From Mesorhizobium kowhaii (GTDB lineage Bacteria; Pseudomonadota; Alphaproteobacteria; Rhizobiales; Rhizobiaceae), in NCBI RefSeq assembly GCF_003253745.1, contig NZ_MZXV01000013.1:310001-374000 (forward strand): a DNA stretch of 64,000 nt, given 5' to 3'. Below, piece after piece: positions 1 to 8,944 of the stretch. Positions within the stretch are counted from its first letter, which is position 1; every line of letters starts with the position of its first letter. The notes below the pieces were generated by a model, which was given only the letters and a program-made list of their open reading frames with translations, was not told where the DNA came from and ran no database searches. The translations under genes and the position numbers were made by a program.

Positions 1-1341
1 CCCGCGATCCTTCTTATCGACATAGCGTGGCTGGTCGACCATGGCGCCATACCCCGAATGCGCTTCGAGCCGCTGGCCGTCCGGCAGGTAGACGGTTCCT
101 GCGCTGATATCATAGACGGCGACGCCGTTGCCGGCTCCGCTCCTGGAGCCTCCTGGCCCGTTGAACAGGTTCCTGAATGCCTGGCCGAGGCCGCCCGAAG
201 GGGTGTCCGGCTTGGCATAGGCCAGCACCTCGCCGCCATCGGCCGGTCTGCCTTGCCGCGCCGGCTTGGACGGCTGGGCCTGCTGAACCGTCTCACGTGC
301 CGGTTTCTGCTGCTGGACGGGCTTCGACTGCTGCACAACGACGGGCTTCGACGGCTGTACGACCTTGGGCTGTTGCGGGGCGTCCAATTGCGGGCGCCGG
401 GTCGGCAATGGCACGTCGTCGGTCAGCGCATCCGGCAGCGAGGCGGCATCGCCGGGCTGTTCCTGTTGGGTTTCGACCGGCGAAACCGCTACATCGGCCG
501 ACGATTCCTCAATCGGCAGCGGTGAGGCGAACGCCTCGTCGTCGACTGGCAGCGACTGGACGAGGGCAAGCGCCAACTGCGCGTTGTCTGGCGTCTCCCC
601 ATCCGACTGGGCAAAGCCCCTCGGCTGCGGTGCCGTCTGCACGACCGCGGAGCCGGTATCCATCCGGGCGAAGCGCTCCGCCGCGGGAGCCGGCATGTCA
701 TCCGACAGGCTGGCCATGACCTCGACGGATGGCACCAGCGAGGCCTCGGCAATTTGCGGCGCGACAGCAGAAATGACCGGGTGCGCGGATGCGTCGACCG
801 CGACGACCGGTTTTCCGGCGCCGGCAAAGGCCGCGGCGAGCCTGGTCGGCGACAGCGACGCCTCCATGCGTTCGAAACGCTCCTGCGATTTCGATTTTAC
901 GACCATCGGGGCTGGCTTTGCCTGCGCCACGAGGCGAGCGGATTTCTCCGCTTGCGGGCTCCCCCCGGCCAGCTTGAAGCAGTTGGCGCCGCACTGCACG
1001 GCATGGTCATGCAGCGCCTGCGCGCCGCCATTGGCATTGGCCAGCACGAACGGCGCCGAAGATGTCAGGAAACGCTGCTTCAGAGGATCGGCAAGGGCAA
1101 GCGACCGCGGCATCGAAAGCGTCTGCGGCAGGCCACCTGATGTCGCCGACAGCGAGGCGCCGACGGAACTCAGGCCGGCCATGGTGCCGACCAGCCACAG
1201 GCCAATGGCCGCGCTGACGCCGGGCACCGCGACCCAGCGGACGATCCGTTCAGGGTTGAAGGAAGAGGAACGCGGCGCGTCGCAGGCGGTCTCGCCGTCC
1301 CAACGCCCGTCCCCGACAATTTTTTTACTCAAGAACGCCAT
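1..1341 (-). CDS. Tlde1/DUF2778-domain protein, C-terminus cut by window edge
   Basis: The reading frame opens with ATG at 1341 and stays open for 447 codons to the window edge. An N-terminal segment (about residues 30-60) has one hydrophobic stretch, which suggests an inner-membrane anchor with the rest periplasmic. A long low-complexity linker rich in Pro, Gln, Lys and Val follows (about 270-390). The last 50 visible residues contain VAVYDISAGTVYLPDGQ and LEAHSGYGAMVDQPRYV, which match the start of the DUF2778/Tlde1 domain, related to L,D-transpeptidases. The catalytic part lies outside the window. Family knowledge points to peptidoglycan modification; whether this is a housekeeping enzyme or a toxin-like effector cannot be told. 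It is divergent from the methyltransferase at 1857. Confidence 0.8.
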   Translation of the reverse strand, partial: MAFLSKKIVGDGRWDGETACDAPRSSSFNPERIVRWVAVPGVSAAIGLWLVGTMAGLSSVGASLSATSGGLPQTLSMPRSLALADPLKQRFLTSSAPFVLANANGGAQALHDHAVQCGANCFKLAGGSPQAEKSARLVAQAKPAPMVVKSKSQERFERMEASLSPTRLAAAFAGAGKPVVAVDASAHPVISAVAPQIAEASLVPSVEVMASLSDDMPAPAAERFARMDTGSAVVQTAPQPRGFAQSDGETPDNAQLALALVQSLPVDDEAFASPLPIEESSADVAVSPVETQQEQPGDAASLPDALTDDVPLPTRRPQLDAPQQPKVVQPSKPVVVQQSKPVQQQKPARETVQQAQPSKPARQGRPADGGEVLAYAKPDTPSGGLGQAFRNLFNGPGGSRSGAGNGVAVYDISAGTVYLPDGQRLEAHSGYGAMVDQPRYVDKKDRG

Positions 1342-1856
1342 GCAACCAATCTTGCTCCAATCGGCTCCCACGTCCGCGGCTGTGATAGCCGCGACGACCA
1401 TTCTGTGAGTGATCCCAGGTGGTCCCCGACGCGTTTGCCGCGCCTGTCGTTAGTTGCCGATTGCTTCAAAATATGGACAAAGTTGGTTAATCAATCCCTC
1501 TCAAAACCAAACGAGAGACGTGGACTTTGTGCCCTAGAAGGCTTGTCCACGACCATGAACGCGGTATTGGAGCCCCTCCAATGCTGTTTTGCTGCCTGTT
1601 TTTGCCGTCCAAGTCAAGCAAAACAGCTCTTGCTAATTTTCCAAAAGGCCGTTCAGCGAGTCATGCGACAACGGCGCTCGCCATTGAGTGTTGCCGAATC
1701 AGCCGCCAGCACCGGCAAAACTGTTGCCCGCCGGCCACAATTTCACCGTCCGGACGGTCGCCTCTCGACGGCCATTGACTCGTTTTGGGAGGCAGTGCAA
1801 TCGGATCGAAGTGCTTGGTTTTGGGGTGGCAAAGGCCACTTCTGGAGGCTTTTTCC
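1342..1856. other. intergenic region between divergent genes
   Basis: No credible gene is seen here: the short open frames have no family resemblance and poor ribosome-binding sites. It must hold the promoters of the Tlde1-type gene (minus) and the methyltransferase (plus). The middle part (1460-1620) is AT-richer than the flanks. A perfect 14-bp palindrome, ACCGTCCGGACGGT, lies at 1745-1758, about 100 bp before the methyltransferase start. A strong GGAGG at 1844-1848 serves the ATG at 1857. Confidence 0.5.
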
Positions 1857-2725
1857 ATGAAGCGTCGGGACTTCTTGGCGCTGTCGGCGGGGGCTGCGGC
1901 GTTTTCCATTGTTCCGGCCGCCGTCAAGGCTGGCGTGCCGGTGCCTTACGACCGCAACGCTGAAGTGCCGGTGAACGACAAAAAGTCGTTCATCGAGTGG
2001 ATGGTGGCCAATCGTGGCGAGGACCCGAAGTTGCTGGCCGAGCGGTTCGATCGCTTCCAGATCATGGTCTTCAACAAGGACGTGCTGGACGATCGCAACA
2101 AGCGCGCCTTCCTGTTGACGCCGCGCGAAGAATTCGTCCTGCCGCAGAATCTGGGGCGCGCCTATGATCACGCCTTCCTCGACATCGGCTATGGCGTGAC
2201 CATTTCCGGCCCGCACCTGGTCGGCCGCATGACGACGGCCATCGACGTGAAGCTCGGCGAATCCGTGCTCGAGATCGGCACCGGCTCCGGCTACCAGTCG
2301 GCCTATCTGGCCAATCTGACCGACAAGTGCACACGATCGAGATCATCAATCCGCTGGCGCAGCGCACCCGCCGCACCTATGACGCGCTGATCGAGCGCGG
2401 CTACAGCGAGTTCGGCTCGGTCACCAGCCGCAATGCCGACGGTTACTATGGCTGGGAAAGCGTCGGCCCGTTCGACAAGATCATCGTCACCTGCGGCATC
2501 GACCACATTCCGCCGTCGCTGTTGCAGCAGCTCAAGCCGAATGGCGTCATGGTCATCCCGGTCGGCCCGCCGGGCGCCCAGCACGTACTCAAGGTGATCA
2601 AAGAGCAGCTCGCCGACGGCACCTTCAACATCGTCCGCTCCGACATCTACAATGGCAAGGTGGTGCCTTTCGTGCCCTTCACCAAGCTGGAAGGCGACCA
2701 GATCGTCGGCACGCATAACAGCTGA
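1857..2725 (+). pseudogene. Tat-exported protein-L-isoaspartate O-methyltransferase-like protein, single-base frameshift
   Basis: The gene starts at ATG 1857 behind GGAGG. The N-terminus MKRRDFLALSAGAAAF is a textbook twin-arginine signal, so the folded protein should be exported. The first frame carries the SAM-binding motif VLEIGTGSGYQSAYLA and runs out of register at about 2327. The second frame then supplies HTIEIINPLAQRTRR and the rest of a PCMT-type domain, ending at 2725. Restoring one G at 2327 (AAG-GTG-CAC for AAGTGCAC) joins the halves into a protein of about 289 residues with no other damage. PCMT enzymes methylate isoaspartyl residues for repair; a Tat-exported member would act on periplasmic proteins. 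A sequencing error and a real frameshift are both possible. The membrane enzyme at 2775 follows on the same strand. Confidence 0.8.
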
Positions 2726-2774
2726 GCTGGCCGTTTGGTAAGGCCTTGCTGAACCGCCAGATGAAAAGGCCCGC

Positions 2775-5477
2775 ATGGCAGCCGTCGCATCGATCTCCCG
2801 ACCAAGCATAGCCTCGCTGGAGGCGCCTCGTCTCGCGCACTATTTTGCAATCGGGCTGATCGCCGGCGCCATCATCGCGCTGCAGATATCCGTCATGCGG
2901 GTGTTCGCCGTCGGCAGCTGGTCGCATTTCGGCTCGCTGGTGGTCAGCCTCGCCATGCTTGGCTTCTCGCTGTCCAGCGTCGTCATCTTCGCCGGCAAGG
3001 ACTGGTTCAATCGGCACTGGCAAGGGGCCGCCACGGCGGCCCTGCTGCTGGTCGGCCCGCTTGCCGTCGCTTCCAACCTCGTTGCCCAGATGGTGCCGTT
3101 CAACGCCATCTTCCTTGTCTCCGACCCCGCGCAGAAATGGCGGCTGCTGGCCAACTTCCTGCTCTATCTCCTGCCGTTCCTGGCCGGCGCGTTCTTCCTC
3201 GGCATCGTCTTCCTGAAAAGCCGCACCGCCTTCGGCCGCGTCTATTTCGCCGACCTCACCGGCTCCGGGCTCGCCGGCCTCGTCGTGCTGGTGTCGATGT
3301 ATCTGTTCGCACCGGAAACCATCATCGTCGTGCCGCTGCTGTTGTGGGCCGCCGGTTCGCTGCTGTGGTTCTTCGCCTTCGGCGCCTGGAAGAACGTCGT
3401 CGCGGGCGCGGTTGTCGCAGCGCTGTCGATCGCCGGGTACCTGATGCTGCCCGGCCTGCTCGGCATACCCGACATTGCGGTGTCGCAGTACAAGGGCGTC
3501 GCCTATGCCCGCAACTTCCCGGACGGCAAACGCATTTACCGCAGCGTTTCGCCGTTTGGCGACCTGCAGGTCTATGCCAGCTCCTACATGCATTTCGCGC
3601 CGGGCCTGAGCGACAATGCCGCCTTCGGCATGCCCGAGGTTCCGGCCAACACCTATGTCGGCATGTATCGCGACGGAGACGGGCCGGAAGGCATCATGCG
3701 CAACCTGGCGCCGGCCGAGCAGGTCTATTTCCGCTATCTGCCGATGCATTACCCCTATGTCATCAAGGCGAAGCCGAAGACCTTCGTCGTGCAGTTCGGC
3801 GGCGGCATCTCCACCCAGGCCGCGCTCAATGCCGGCTCGACCTCGGTGACCGTCGCCGAGAGCAACCCGATGACATTGCGGGCGTTCCGCGACCCGATCC
3901 TGAAAGACGTCACCGGCGATATCCTGGCCGAGCCGCGCCTCAAGGTGATCGACTATGACGGGCGCCTGTTCCTCGCCAACACCGGCGAGCGCTACGACGT
4001 CATCGACCTCAGCCTCGCCGACAGTGTCGGCCTGTCCAATCCGGGCGGCTTCGCCATCGCGGAGAAATACGCCTACACGCACGAGGCGATGCTGAGCTAC
4101 ATGCATGCGTTGGCCGATGGCGGCGTGCTGTCGGTGACCTTGTGGAACAAGGAAGAGCCGCCGAAATCGGTGCTGAAGCTTTATTCGACCGTCGCCGAGG
4201 CGGCCCGGACGTTCGATCCGCAAGGTGCCGCCAACGACATCTTCGCCGTGTCGAGCTATCTCTCGACCACCACGGTGCTGTTCAAGCGCGGCGGCTTCAG
4301 CGCGGCGGAAATCAAGACCTTGCGCGACTACACCAAGTCGATGTCGTGGGAGGAGGTCTACTACCCCGGCATGCCTTATGACGGCTCGACGGCACAAAAA
4401 ATCCTCGACGATTATCGCGCCTCGATCTTTGGCAGCGGACAGGATGCGACGCTGACCCAGCCCGCCGCCGATGCGACGGCGCCGGCCGATCCGACCGCTC
4501 CGAACGCAGCTTGCGACCCGACAACGCCGGCCGATCCGACCCTCGATGCCTGCGCCGATGCTGGCGGCAATGCAGGGCCCGATGTGCTGCCGGCCACCGC
4601 GCTGCAGCGCATGACCTGGCACGCGCTTTTGACCGGCGGCTGGGCGAAGCTTACCAGCGATTATGTCTTTGACGTGCGTCCGCTGAGCAACGACCAGCCC
4701 TACTTCGCCGCCTATGTGAAGGTCGCCGACCTGCCGCTGACGCTGGACCGGCTCGACCTGTTCCAGGATGACTGGGGCTATCTGCTGATCTGGGCGACGC
4801 TCGGCATCGCCTGCATCACGGCGGCATCGTTGGTGCTGCTGCCGGTCATCTTCGGCTGGCGCATCGTGTTCTCGCGCTCGCGCGGCAAGCTCGGCACCAT
4901 CCTCTATTTCGCGTGCCTCGGCCTCGGCTACATCATGGTCGAGGTCGGGCTGATCAGCCGGTTCACCGTGGCGCTCGCCAATCCGACCGTGTCGGCCTCG
5001 GTGCTGATCTCGTCGATGCTGGTGTTTTCCGGTCTCGGCAGCCTGTTTGCCGCGCGCATCTTCGACCGCGCCAGCACGCTGTTGCCTGTCGTGCTGTTGG
5101 CAATCTGCGTGCTGCTGCTGGCCTACGGCTTCACCCTGTCGCCGGTGCTCGACTGGATCGGCGCCTATCCCTATGCCGCCCGGCTGCTGCTCTGCTTCTT
5201 GCTGGTATCGCCGCCGGCCTTCCTGATGGGCATGCCGATGGCGACCGCCATGACCTGGCTGGCGCGGCTCGGCAAGGAGCATTTGTTCGTCTGGGCCTGG
5301 GGCATCAATGGCTGCTTTTCAGTGATTGGCTCGGCCGCCGTGCCGATCGTCGCCACCAGCTTCGGCCTCAGCGCCGTGCTGCAATGGGCGGCGATCGCCT
5401 ATCTCATCGCCATCCCCGCGTTCTTTGCCGTGCTGTTACCGTCGAAGGCGCCGGCCATCCGGCTGGTGACGGCCTGA
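2775..5477 (+). CDS. polytopic membrane protein with internal spermidine-synthase-like domain
   Basis: This 900-residue protein has about seven hydrophobic segments in residues 20-230, a soluble central region (about 235-650) and a second membrane block (about 665-890). The central part has a Rossmann nucleotide-binding signature (FVVQFGGGIS, then AESNP as the acidic strand end, about 335-367) like SpeE-type aminopropyl- or methyltransferases. An Ala/Pro/Asp-rich insert lies at about 560-600. The architecture matches proteins annotated as fused MFS/spermidine synthase, whose substrates are mostly unknown; I do not claim polyamine synthesis. A weak AAGG precedes the ATG. It starts 49 bp after the methyltransferase, and its TGA overlaps the next start (TGATG), which indicates translational coupling. 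Confidence 0.72.
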   Translation: MAAVASISRPSIASLEAPRLAHYFAIGLIAGAIIALQISVMRVFAVGSWSHFGSLVVSLAMLGFSLSSVVIFAGKDWFNRHWQGAATAALLLVGPLAVASNLVAQMVPFNAIFLVSDPAQKWRLLANFLLYLLPFLAGAFFLGIVFLKSRTAFGRVYFADLTGSGLAGLVVLVSMYLFAPETIIVVPLLLWAAGSLLWFFAFGAWKNVVAGAVVAALSIAGYLMLPGLLGIPDIAVSQYKGVAYARNFPDGKRIYRSVSPFGDLQVYASSYMHFAPGLSDNAAFGMPEVPANTYVGMYRDGDGPEGIMRNLAPAEQVYFRYLPMHYPYVIKAKPKTFVVQFGGGISTQAALNAGSTSVTVAESNPMTLRAFRDPILKDVTGDILAEPRLKVIDYDGRLFLANTGERYDVIDLSLADSVGLSNPGGFAIAEKYAYTHEAMLSYMHALADGGVLSVTLWNKEEPPKSVLKLYSTVAEAARTFDPQGAANDIFAVSSYLSTTTVLFKRGGFSAAEIKTLRDYTKSMSWEEVYYPGMPYDGSTAQKILDDYRASIFGSGQDATLTQPAADATAPADPTAPNAACDPTTPADPTLDACADAGGNAGPDVLPATALQRMTWHALLTGGWAKLTSDYVFDVRPLSNDQPYFAAYVKVADLPLTLDRLDLFQDDWGYLLIWATLGIACITAASLVLLPVIFGWRIVFSRSRGKLGTILYFACLGLGYIMVEVGLISRFTVALANPTVSASVLISSMLVFSGLGSLFAARIFDRASTLLPVVLLAICVLLLAYGFTLSPVLDWIGAYPYAARLLLCFLLVSPPAFLMGMPMATAMTWLARLGKEHLFVWAWGINGCFSVIGSAAVPIVATSFGLSAVLQWAAIAYLIAIPAFFAVLLPSKAPAIRLVTA

Positions 5478-6409
5478 TGCCCGACCGGCGCGCCATCGTC
5501 GCCGGACTGCTGGCCGCGGCGGCGTTCCCGGCGGCGGGCGAGGGCGCGCGCTTGCACAAGGCCATATCGACGATCGTGCCGTTCAAGACGTCACCCTTTC
5601 CCTATCGGGGAAAGCTGCCGGATGGCTCTGGGCCATTTCTCGACGTGACGGCCAACGGCCGGCGCGGCCACACCTCGCCACGCGGCGGCATTTATTGGGA
5701 AGACGAGACCTATTCCGACCGCAGCACGCTGCTGGCGGCGCCCCGAGGTTTCGATCCGGCCAAGCCGGCGGTCATCGTGGTGTTCTTCCATGGCAATGGC
5801 GCGACCTTGCAGCGCGATGTGGTCGGCCGCCAGCGGGTTGTCGCGCAGGTCGAATCGTCCGGCCTCAACGCCGTGCTGGTGGCGCCGCAATTCGCCAGCA
5901 ACGCGCTGGATTCGAGCGCCGGCAATTTCTGGACGCCAGGCCATTTTGCGACGTTCATGGCCGAGGCGGCGCAAGGCCTGGGCAAGTTGACCGGCGCCAA
6001 GGCGGCAAGATTCGACGCCATGCCGGTGGTGCTCGTCGCCTATAGTGGCGGCTATAATCCCGCAGCCTTCGTGCTCAGGAACGACGACATCGGCGGCCGC
6101 CTGCTCGGCGTCATCCTGCTCGACGCCGTGTTTGACGAGGCCGACATTTTCGCCGGTTGGATCGCAAGCCACAGGAAGAACTTCTTCGTCAGCGCCTTTG
6201 GCCAATCTTCCGTCTCCGGCAATGCGCAGATCCGACAATTGCTGGCAGGCCAGGGCATCGACGCCAGCTCGGATCCGCCGCGTCGCCTCGAAGCCGGCAC
6301 CGTCGCCCTCCTTGCCTCGGATGCCGCCCACGATACGTTCGTCACTCGGGCGTTCGTCGCCAATCCGCTGCAATGGCTGCTTGGCAGGCTGCAAGGTTTT
6401 CCGCGTTAG
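5477..6409 (+). CDS. Tat-signal alpha/beta-hydrolase-like exported protein
   Basis: The start ATG at 5477 overlaps the TGA of the upstream membrane protein by one base. The N-terminus MPDRRAIVAGLLAAAAFPAAG looks like a twin-arginine signal with an Ala cleavage region. The mature part shows an alpha/beta-hydrolase pattern: VIVVFFHGNGAT as the strand and oxyanion region, and VAYSGGYNP as a nucleophile elbow with Ser near residue 190. A late Asp/His pair in SDAAHDTF could complete a triad. The family's substrates are unknown. Because it is coupled to the membrane enzyme and downstream of a Tat-exported methyltransferase, a shared periplasmic task is likely (inference). Its stop overlaps the convergent gene's tail by four bases (6406-6409). 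Confidence 0.68.
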   Translation: MPDRRAIVAGLLAAAAFPAAGEGARLHKAISTIVPFKTSPFPYRGKLPDGSGPFLDVTANGRRGHTSPRGGIYWEDETYSDRSTLLAAPRGFDPAKPAVIVVFFHGNGATLQRDVVGRQRVVAQVESSGLNAVLVAPQFASNALDSSAGNFWTPGHFATFMAEAAQGLGKLTGAKAARFDAMPVVLVAYSGGYNPAAFVLRNDDIGGRLLGVILLDAVFDEADIFAGWIASHRKNFFVSAFGQSSVSGNAQIRQLLAGQGIDASSDPPRRLEAGTVALLASDAAHDTFVTRAFVANPLQWLLGRLQGFPR

Positions 6410-7662
6410 TTGAACCACAGGGCAAAGGTCAGGAACCCTACGCCGCCGAACTGGCGCTGGATCTGGTCGAAATCGTCGCTGGTCAGGATCTTGCCGCTTT
6501 CGAGATAGGGCGCGATGGCCGGGCCGGTGATCGACAGCACGAGGTCGAAGGGTTTTGGCTCGTCGAAGAAGCGCTTCATGTTGATGCCCTTGTCGGTGAT
6601 GCGGAAATGCGGCAGCAGCAAGCGGCCTTCCAGGAGATCCTCGGCCATGGTCAAGGTGGCGAGCCAGGCCTCGACCTGCTCCTCGCCGACTTCGAGGCCG
6701 GTGAGCGGGTTCTCGCCCTTTTGCTGCGGTCCGGGCAACCATTCGCGATCATTGTCGGTCTCGGCGCGGATCGCCTTCCAGTCCTCGCGCGACAGCCGGA
6801 TCATTTCGAGCAGATGGCGACGCGCCGCTTGCCGGCGCTCGGGTTCGACCACCGGCCAGTTGACCAGATGCACCAGCGAGATGAAATCGGCGATGCGCCA
6901 TTCCGACGAGAAGATGCTGCTGCCCATGTCGCTGCTCGGCGGCACGAGAATGTCCTGCAGCGGCAGTTTGGCGCGCGGGAACAGCATGTGGAACGACCCG
7001 TCGAAGGTGCTCCTGAAATCATGCGCGAGCCAGAAATCGGCCTGCGCCATCAGGAATTCGGCATAGCCCTGCAGCCAATAGCCGTCGGCGCGATCGAAGC
7101 GGAAGGTCAGAGACGGAGCTGCATCGTCCGGCGCGCTGCCGCCGCGCGACAGCGAGGCCATGATGGCAGCCATGCTCTCATCCGGCGTGATCGCGCCGTC
7201 CTCGTTGAGGTCAATGCCGACATGGGTGAGGTCGAGCACCATGCCGATATCGGCATTGGCCGGGACCGAGGCCAGCGTGGCGGCGGATTTCTCCAACCGG
7301 TCACGGAAGCCGACCAGAATGGCGCGGAACTGCTCATAGGTCAGCGGCTCGGGGTTGGGATTGTCCGGCACCGGCAGCCGCATCAACGGTAGCACGATGG
7401 ATTGCGGGCTTTCGAAACCATGGCGGTGCAGGCCACTGGCCAGCAGCTCCAGCGCGGTGAAGAACTCGCCGGCGCCGGCCGCGTAGGCTGACGCCGGATC
7501 TTTTGGCGCGGCAGCCTCCAGCGTCGACAGGGCCGTGTCGCGCGCGGCCACGGTCTTGGCCTCGAACAAGGCGGTTGCCGCTTCGGGCATTGCGGCCGAG
7601 GCGGAAGACAAAGGCACAAGCAGAATGAAAGCGGATGCCAGCAGGCTTGCTATTCGTGCCAT
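6406..7662 (-). CDS. exported protein with EF-hand-like calcium-binding loop
   Basis: I chose ATG 7662 because GGGAGGAAAAG sits just upstream and the N-terminus MARIASLLASAFILLVPLSSASA is a clean Sec signal peptide; an upstream in-frame start would put odd residues before it. The mature protein (about 395 residues) is not a family I recognise. One segment, DLNEDGAITPDE near residue 170, fits the canonical EF-hand loop spacing with Asp, Asn and Asp ligands and a terminal Glu, so calcium binding is plausible. The rest looks mostly helical, with many Trp and acidic residues. It is convergent with the hydrolase gene and divergent from the CapA-like gene. Confidence 0.65.
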   Translation of the reverse strand: MARIASLLASAFILLVPLSSASAAMPEAATALFEAKTVAARDTALSTLEAAAPKDPASAYAAGAGEFFTALELLASGLHRHGFESPQSIVLPLMRLPVPDNPNPEPLTYEQFRAILVGFRDRLEKSAATLASVPANADIGMVLDLTHVGIDLNEDGAITPDESMAAIMASLSRGGSAPDDAAPSLTFRFDRADGYWLQGYAEFLMAQADFWLAHDFRSTFDGSFHMLFPRAKLPLQDILVPPSSDMGSSIFSSEWRIADFISLVHLVNWPVVEPERRQAARRHLLEMIRLSREDWKAIRAETDNDREWLPGPQQKGENPLTGLEVGEEQVEAWLATLTMAEDLLEGRLLLPHFRITDKGINMKRFFDEPKPFDLVLSITGPAIAPYLESGKILTSDDFDQIQRQFGGVGFLTFALWFN

Positions 7663-7814
7663 CTTTTCCTCCCATGCGTTGGTCGCGCCAGCGAACATAC
7701 ACATATTTGCGGCGCCGCGCCTGTCAGCGCCGGGGCGGCAGACCGCCATCGTTGCACGATTGTCGACGGATGCGCTTCAACCCTTGAGGCCGACGGTCTA
7801 CACAGGGCAAACGA

Positions 7815-8885
7815 TTGGGCATAGGCGTGTCGAACTATCCGCTTTCCTACAAACTGTCCTGGCTGCCGCGCTTTCTGAAGCCTTCGCTCGGCGGTGATGC
7901 CAATGGTTTCGCGCCGATGGCCGGGTCGACGATGACACCGCCGCCGAAGCAGACGGTGCGGCTCGCCTTCATCGGCGACATCTCGGCGGTGGCCAACCGC
8001 GGCGCGCCAGACTGCGATTCGGCGATCGCAAAGCTGCTTGGCTCCGCCGACCTGGTGATTGGCAATTGCGAAAGCCCGATCGTGGACGGACCAAGTGCGG
8101 CGCTGGGAACAAAACTCGGCACGCATCATGCGATGAGCGAGCGCTTTCTGGTCGAGGCGTTGGCGGCAGTGGGTATTGCTCGCGAAAAGCTGGTGCTGTC
8201 GCTGGCCAACAATCATGTGCTCGACCAGGGCGTCGCCGGTTTCGACGCGACGGTGGCGGCGCTGAAGCGGCTCGGTATCCGCACCATCGGCCTGGCTGCC
8301 AATGGTCCGGTGATGCCGGCCCAAGTCGGGCCGCTGACATTCGGCTTCGCTGCCTTCACGCTGTGGCGCAACGCCGATGAAAACCTGTTTGCCGGCCGCG
8401 TGTCGATGGAAAGCGATCCAGCGCATTGGCCGCGCGATGCTGTCGATCTTCTCTGCGCGGTGCCGCACTGGGACTGGGAGTTCCGGCATTTTCCAAGGGC
8501 CGAGACGCGGGTGCTGGCCGGGCGGCTGGCCGGGCAGGGCGTGGGTCTGATCGCCGGCCATCACGCCCATGTCATGCAGCCGGTGGACCGGATCGGCAGG
8601 ACGATCGTCGCTTATGGGCTCGGCGATTTTCTCGGCACCGCCCTTGCCCGCCAGCCATGGCCGGGTCGTATCGGTGGCATATTCGTTGTCGATGTCAGTA
8701 CCGATGCCGATACGCGCGGCACCGTTGCGTCTTACCGGCTGCATCCCTTTGTGCGGCTGCGCACCGGCGATCATGAGCGACTGGTCCTGGTGGAAGGGGT
8801 GAAGGGGCGAATGCGCGGCAAGGTCGAAGGTCGGCTGAGAGCGATCTTTCCCTCTCCCCCAAGCCAAGACGGTGTCACCGCCTAA
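7815..8885 (+). CDS. CapA-family (PGA_cap) metallophosphatase-like protein
   Basis: The protein has the ordered motifs of the CapA/PGA_cap calcineurin-like fold: FIGDIS near the start of the domain, IGNCESP, LANNHVLDQG, PHWDWEF and GHHAHVMQP, ending in YGLGDFLG. These supply the Asp, Asn and His ligands of a dinuclear metal site. There is no clear signal peptide. The start is uncertain: TTG 7815 gives 356 residues, but GTG 7827 and ATG 7917 are also in frame and none has a strong ribosome-binding site. CapA proteins were first tied to poly-gamma-glutamate capsule export, but most rhizobial members stand alone without capB/capC, as here, so the substrate is open. Confidence 0.75.
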   Translation: MGIGVSNYPLSYKLSWLPRFLKPSLGGDANGFAPMAGSTMTPPPKQTVRLAFIGDISAVANRGAPDCDSAIAKLLGSADLVIGNCESPIVDGPSAALGTKLGTHHAMSERFLVEALAAVGIAREKLVLSLANNHVLDQGVAGFDATVAALKRLGIRTIGLAANGPVMPAQVGPLTFGFAAFTLWRNADENLFAGRVSMESDPAHWPRDAVDLLCAVPHWDWEFRHFPRAETRVLAGRLAGQGVGLIAGHHAHVMQPVDRIGRTIVAYGLGDFLGTALARQPWPGRIGGIFVVDVSTDADTRGTVASYRLHPFVRLRTGDHERLVLVEGVKGRMRGKVEGRLRAIFPSPPSQDGVTA

Positions 8886-8944
8886 CCGTCTGGCGGCCCC
8901 TGCAAAACCGACTATCATGCGCCGGCAGAGGTAGGCTTGCGGGG

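Noticed and set aside
2679-5282. A very long minus-strand open frame (867 codons)
   Set aside because: It is antisense to the membrane protein at 2775, rich in Arg, Gly, His and Gln, with no family motif. Its length reflects high GC.
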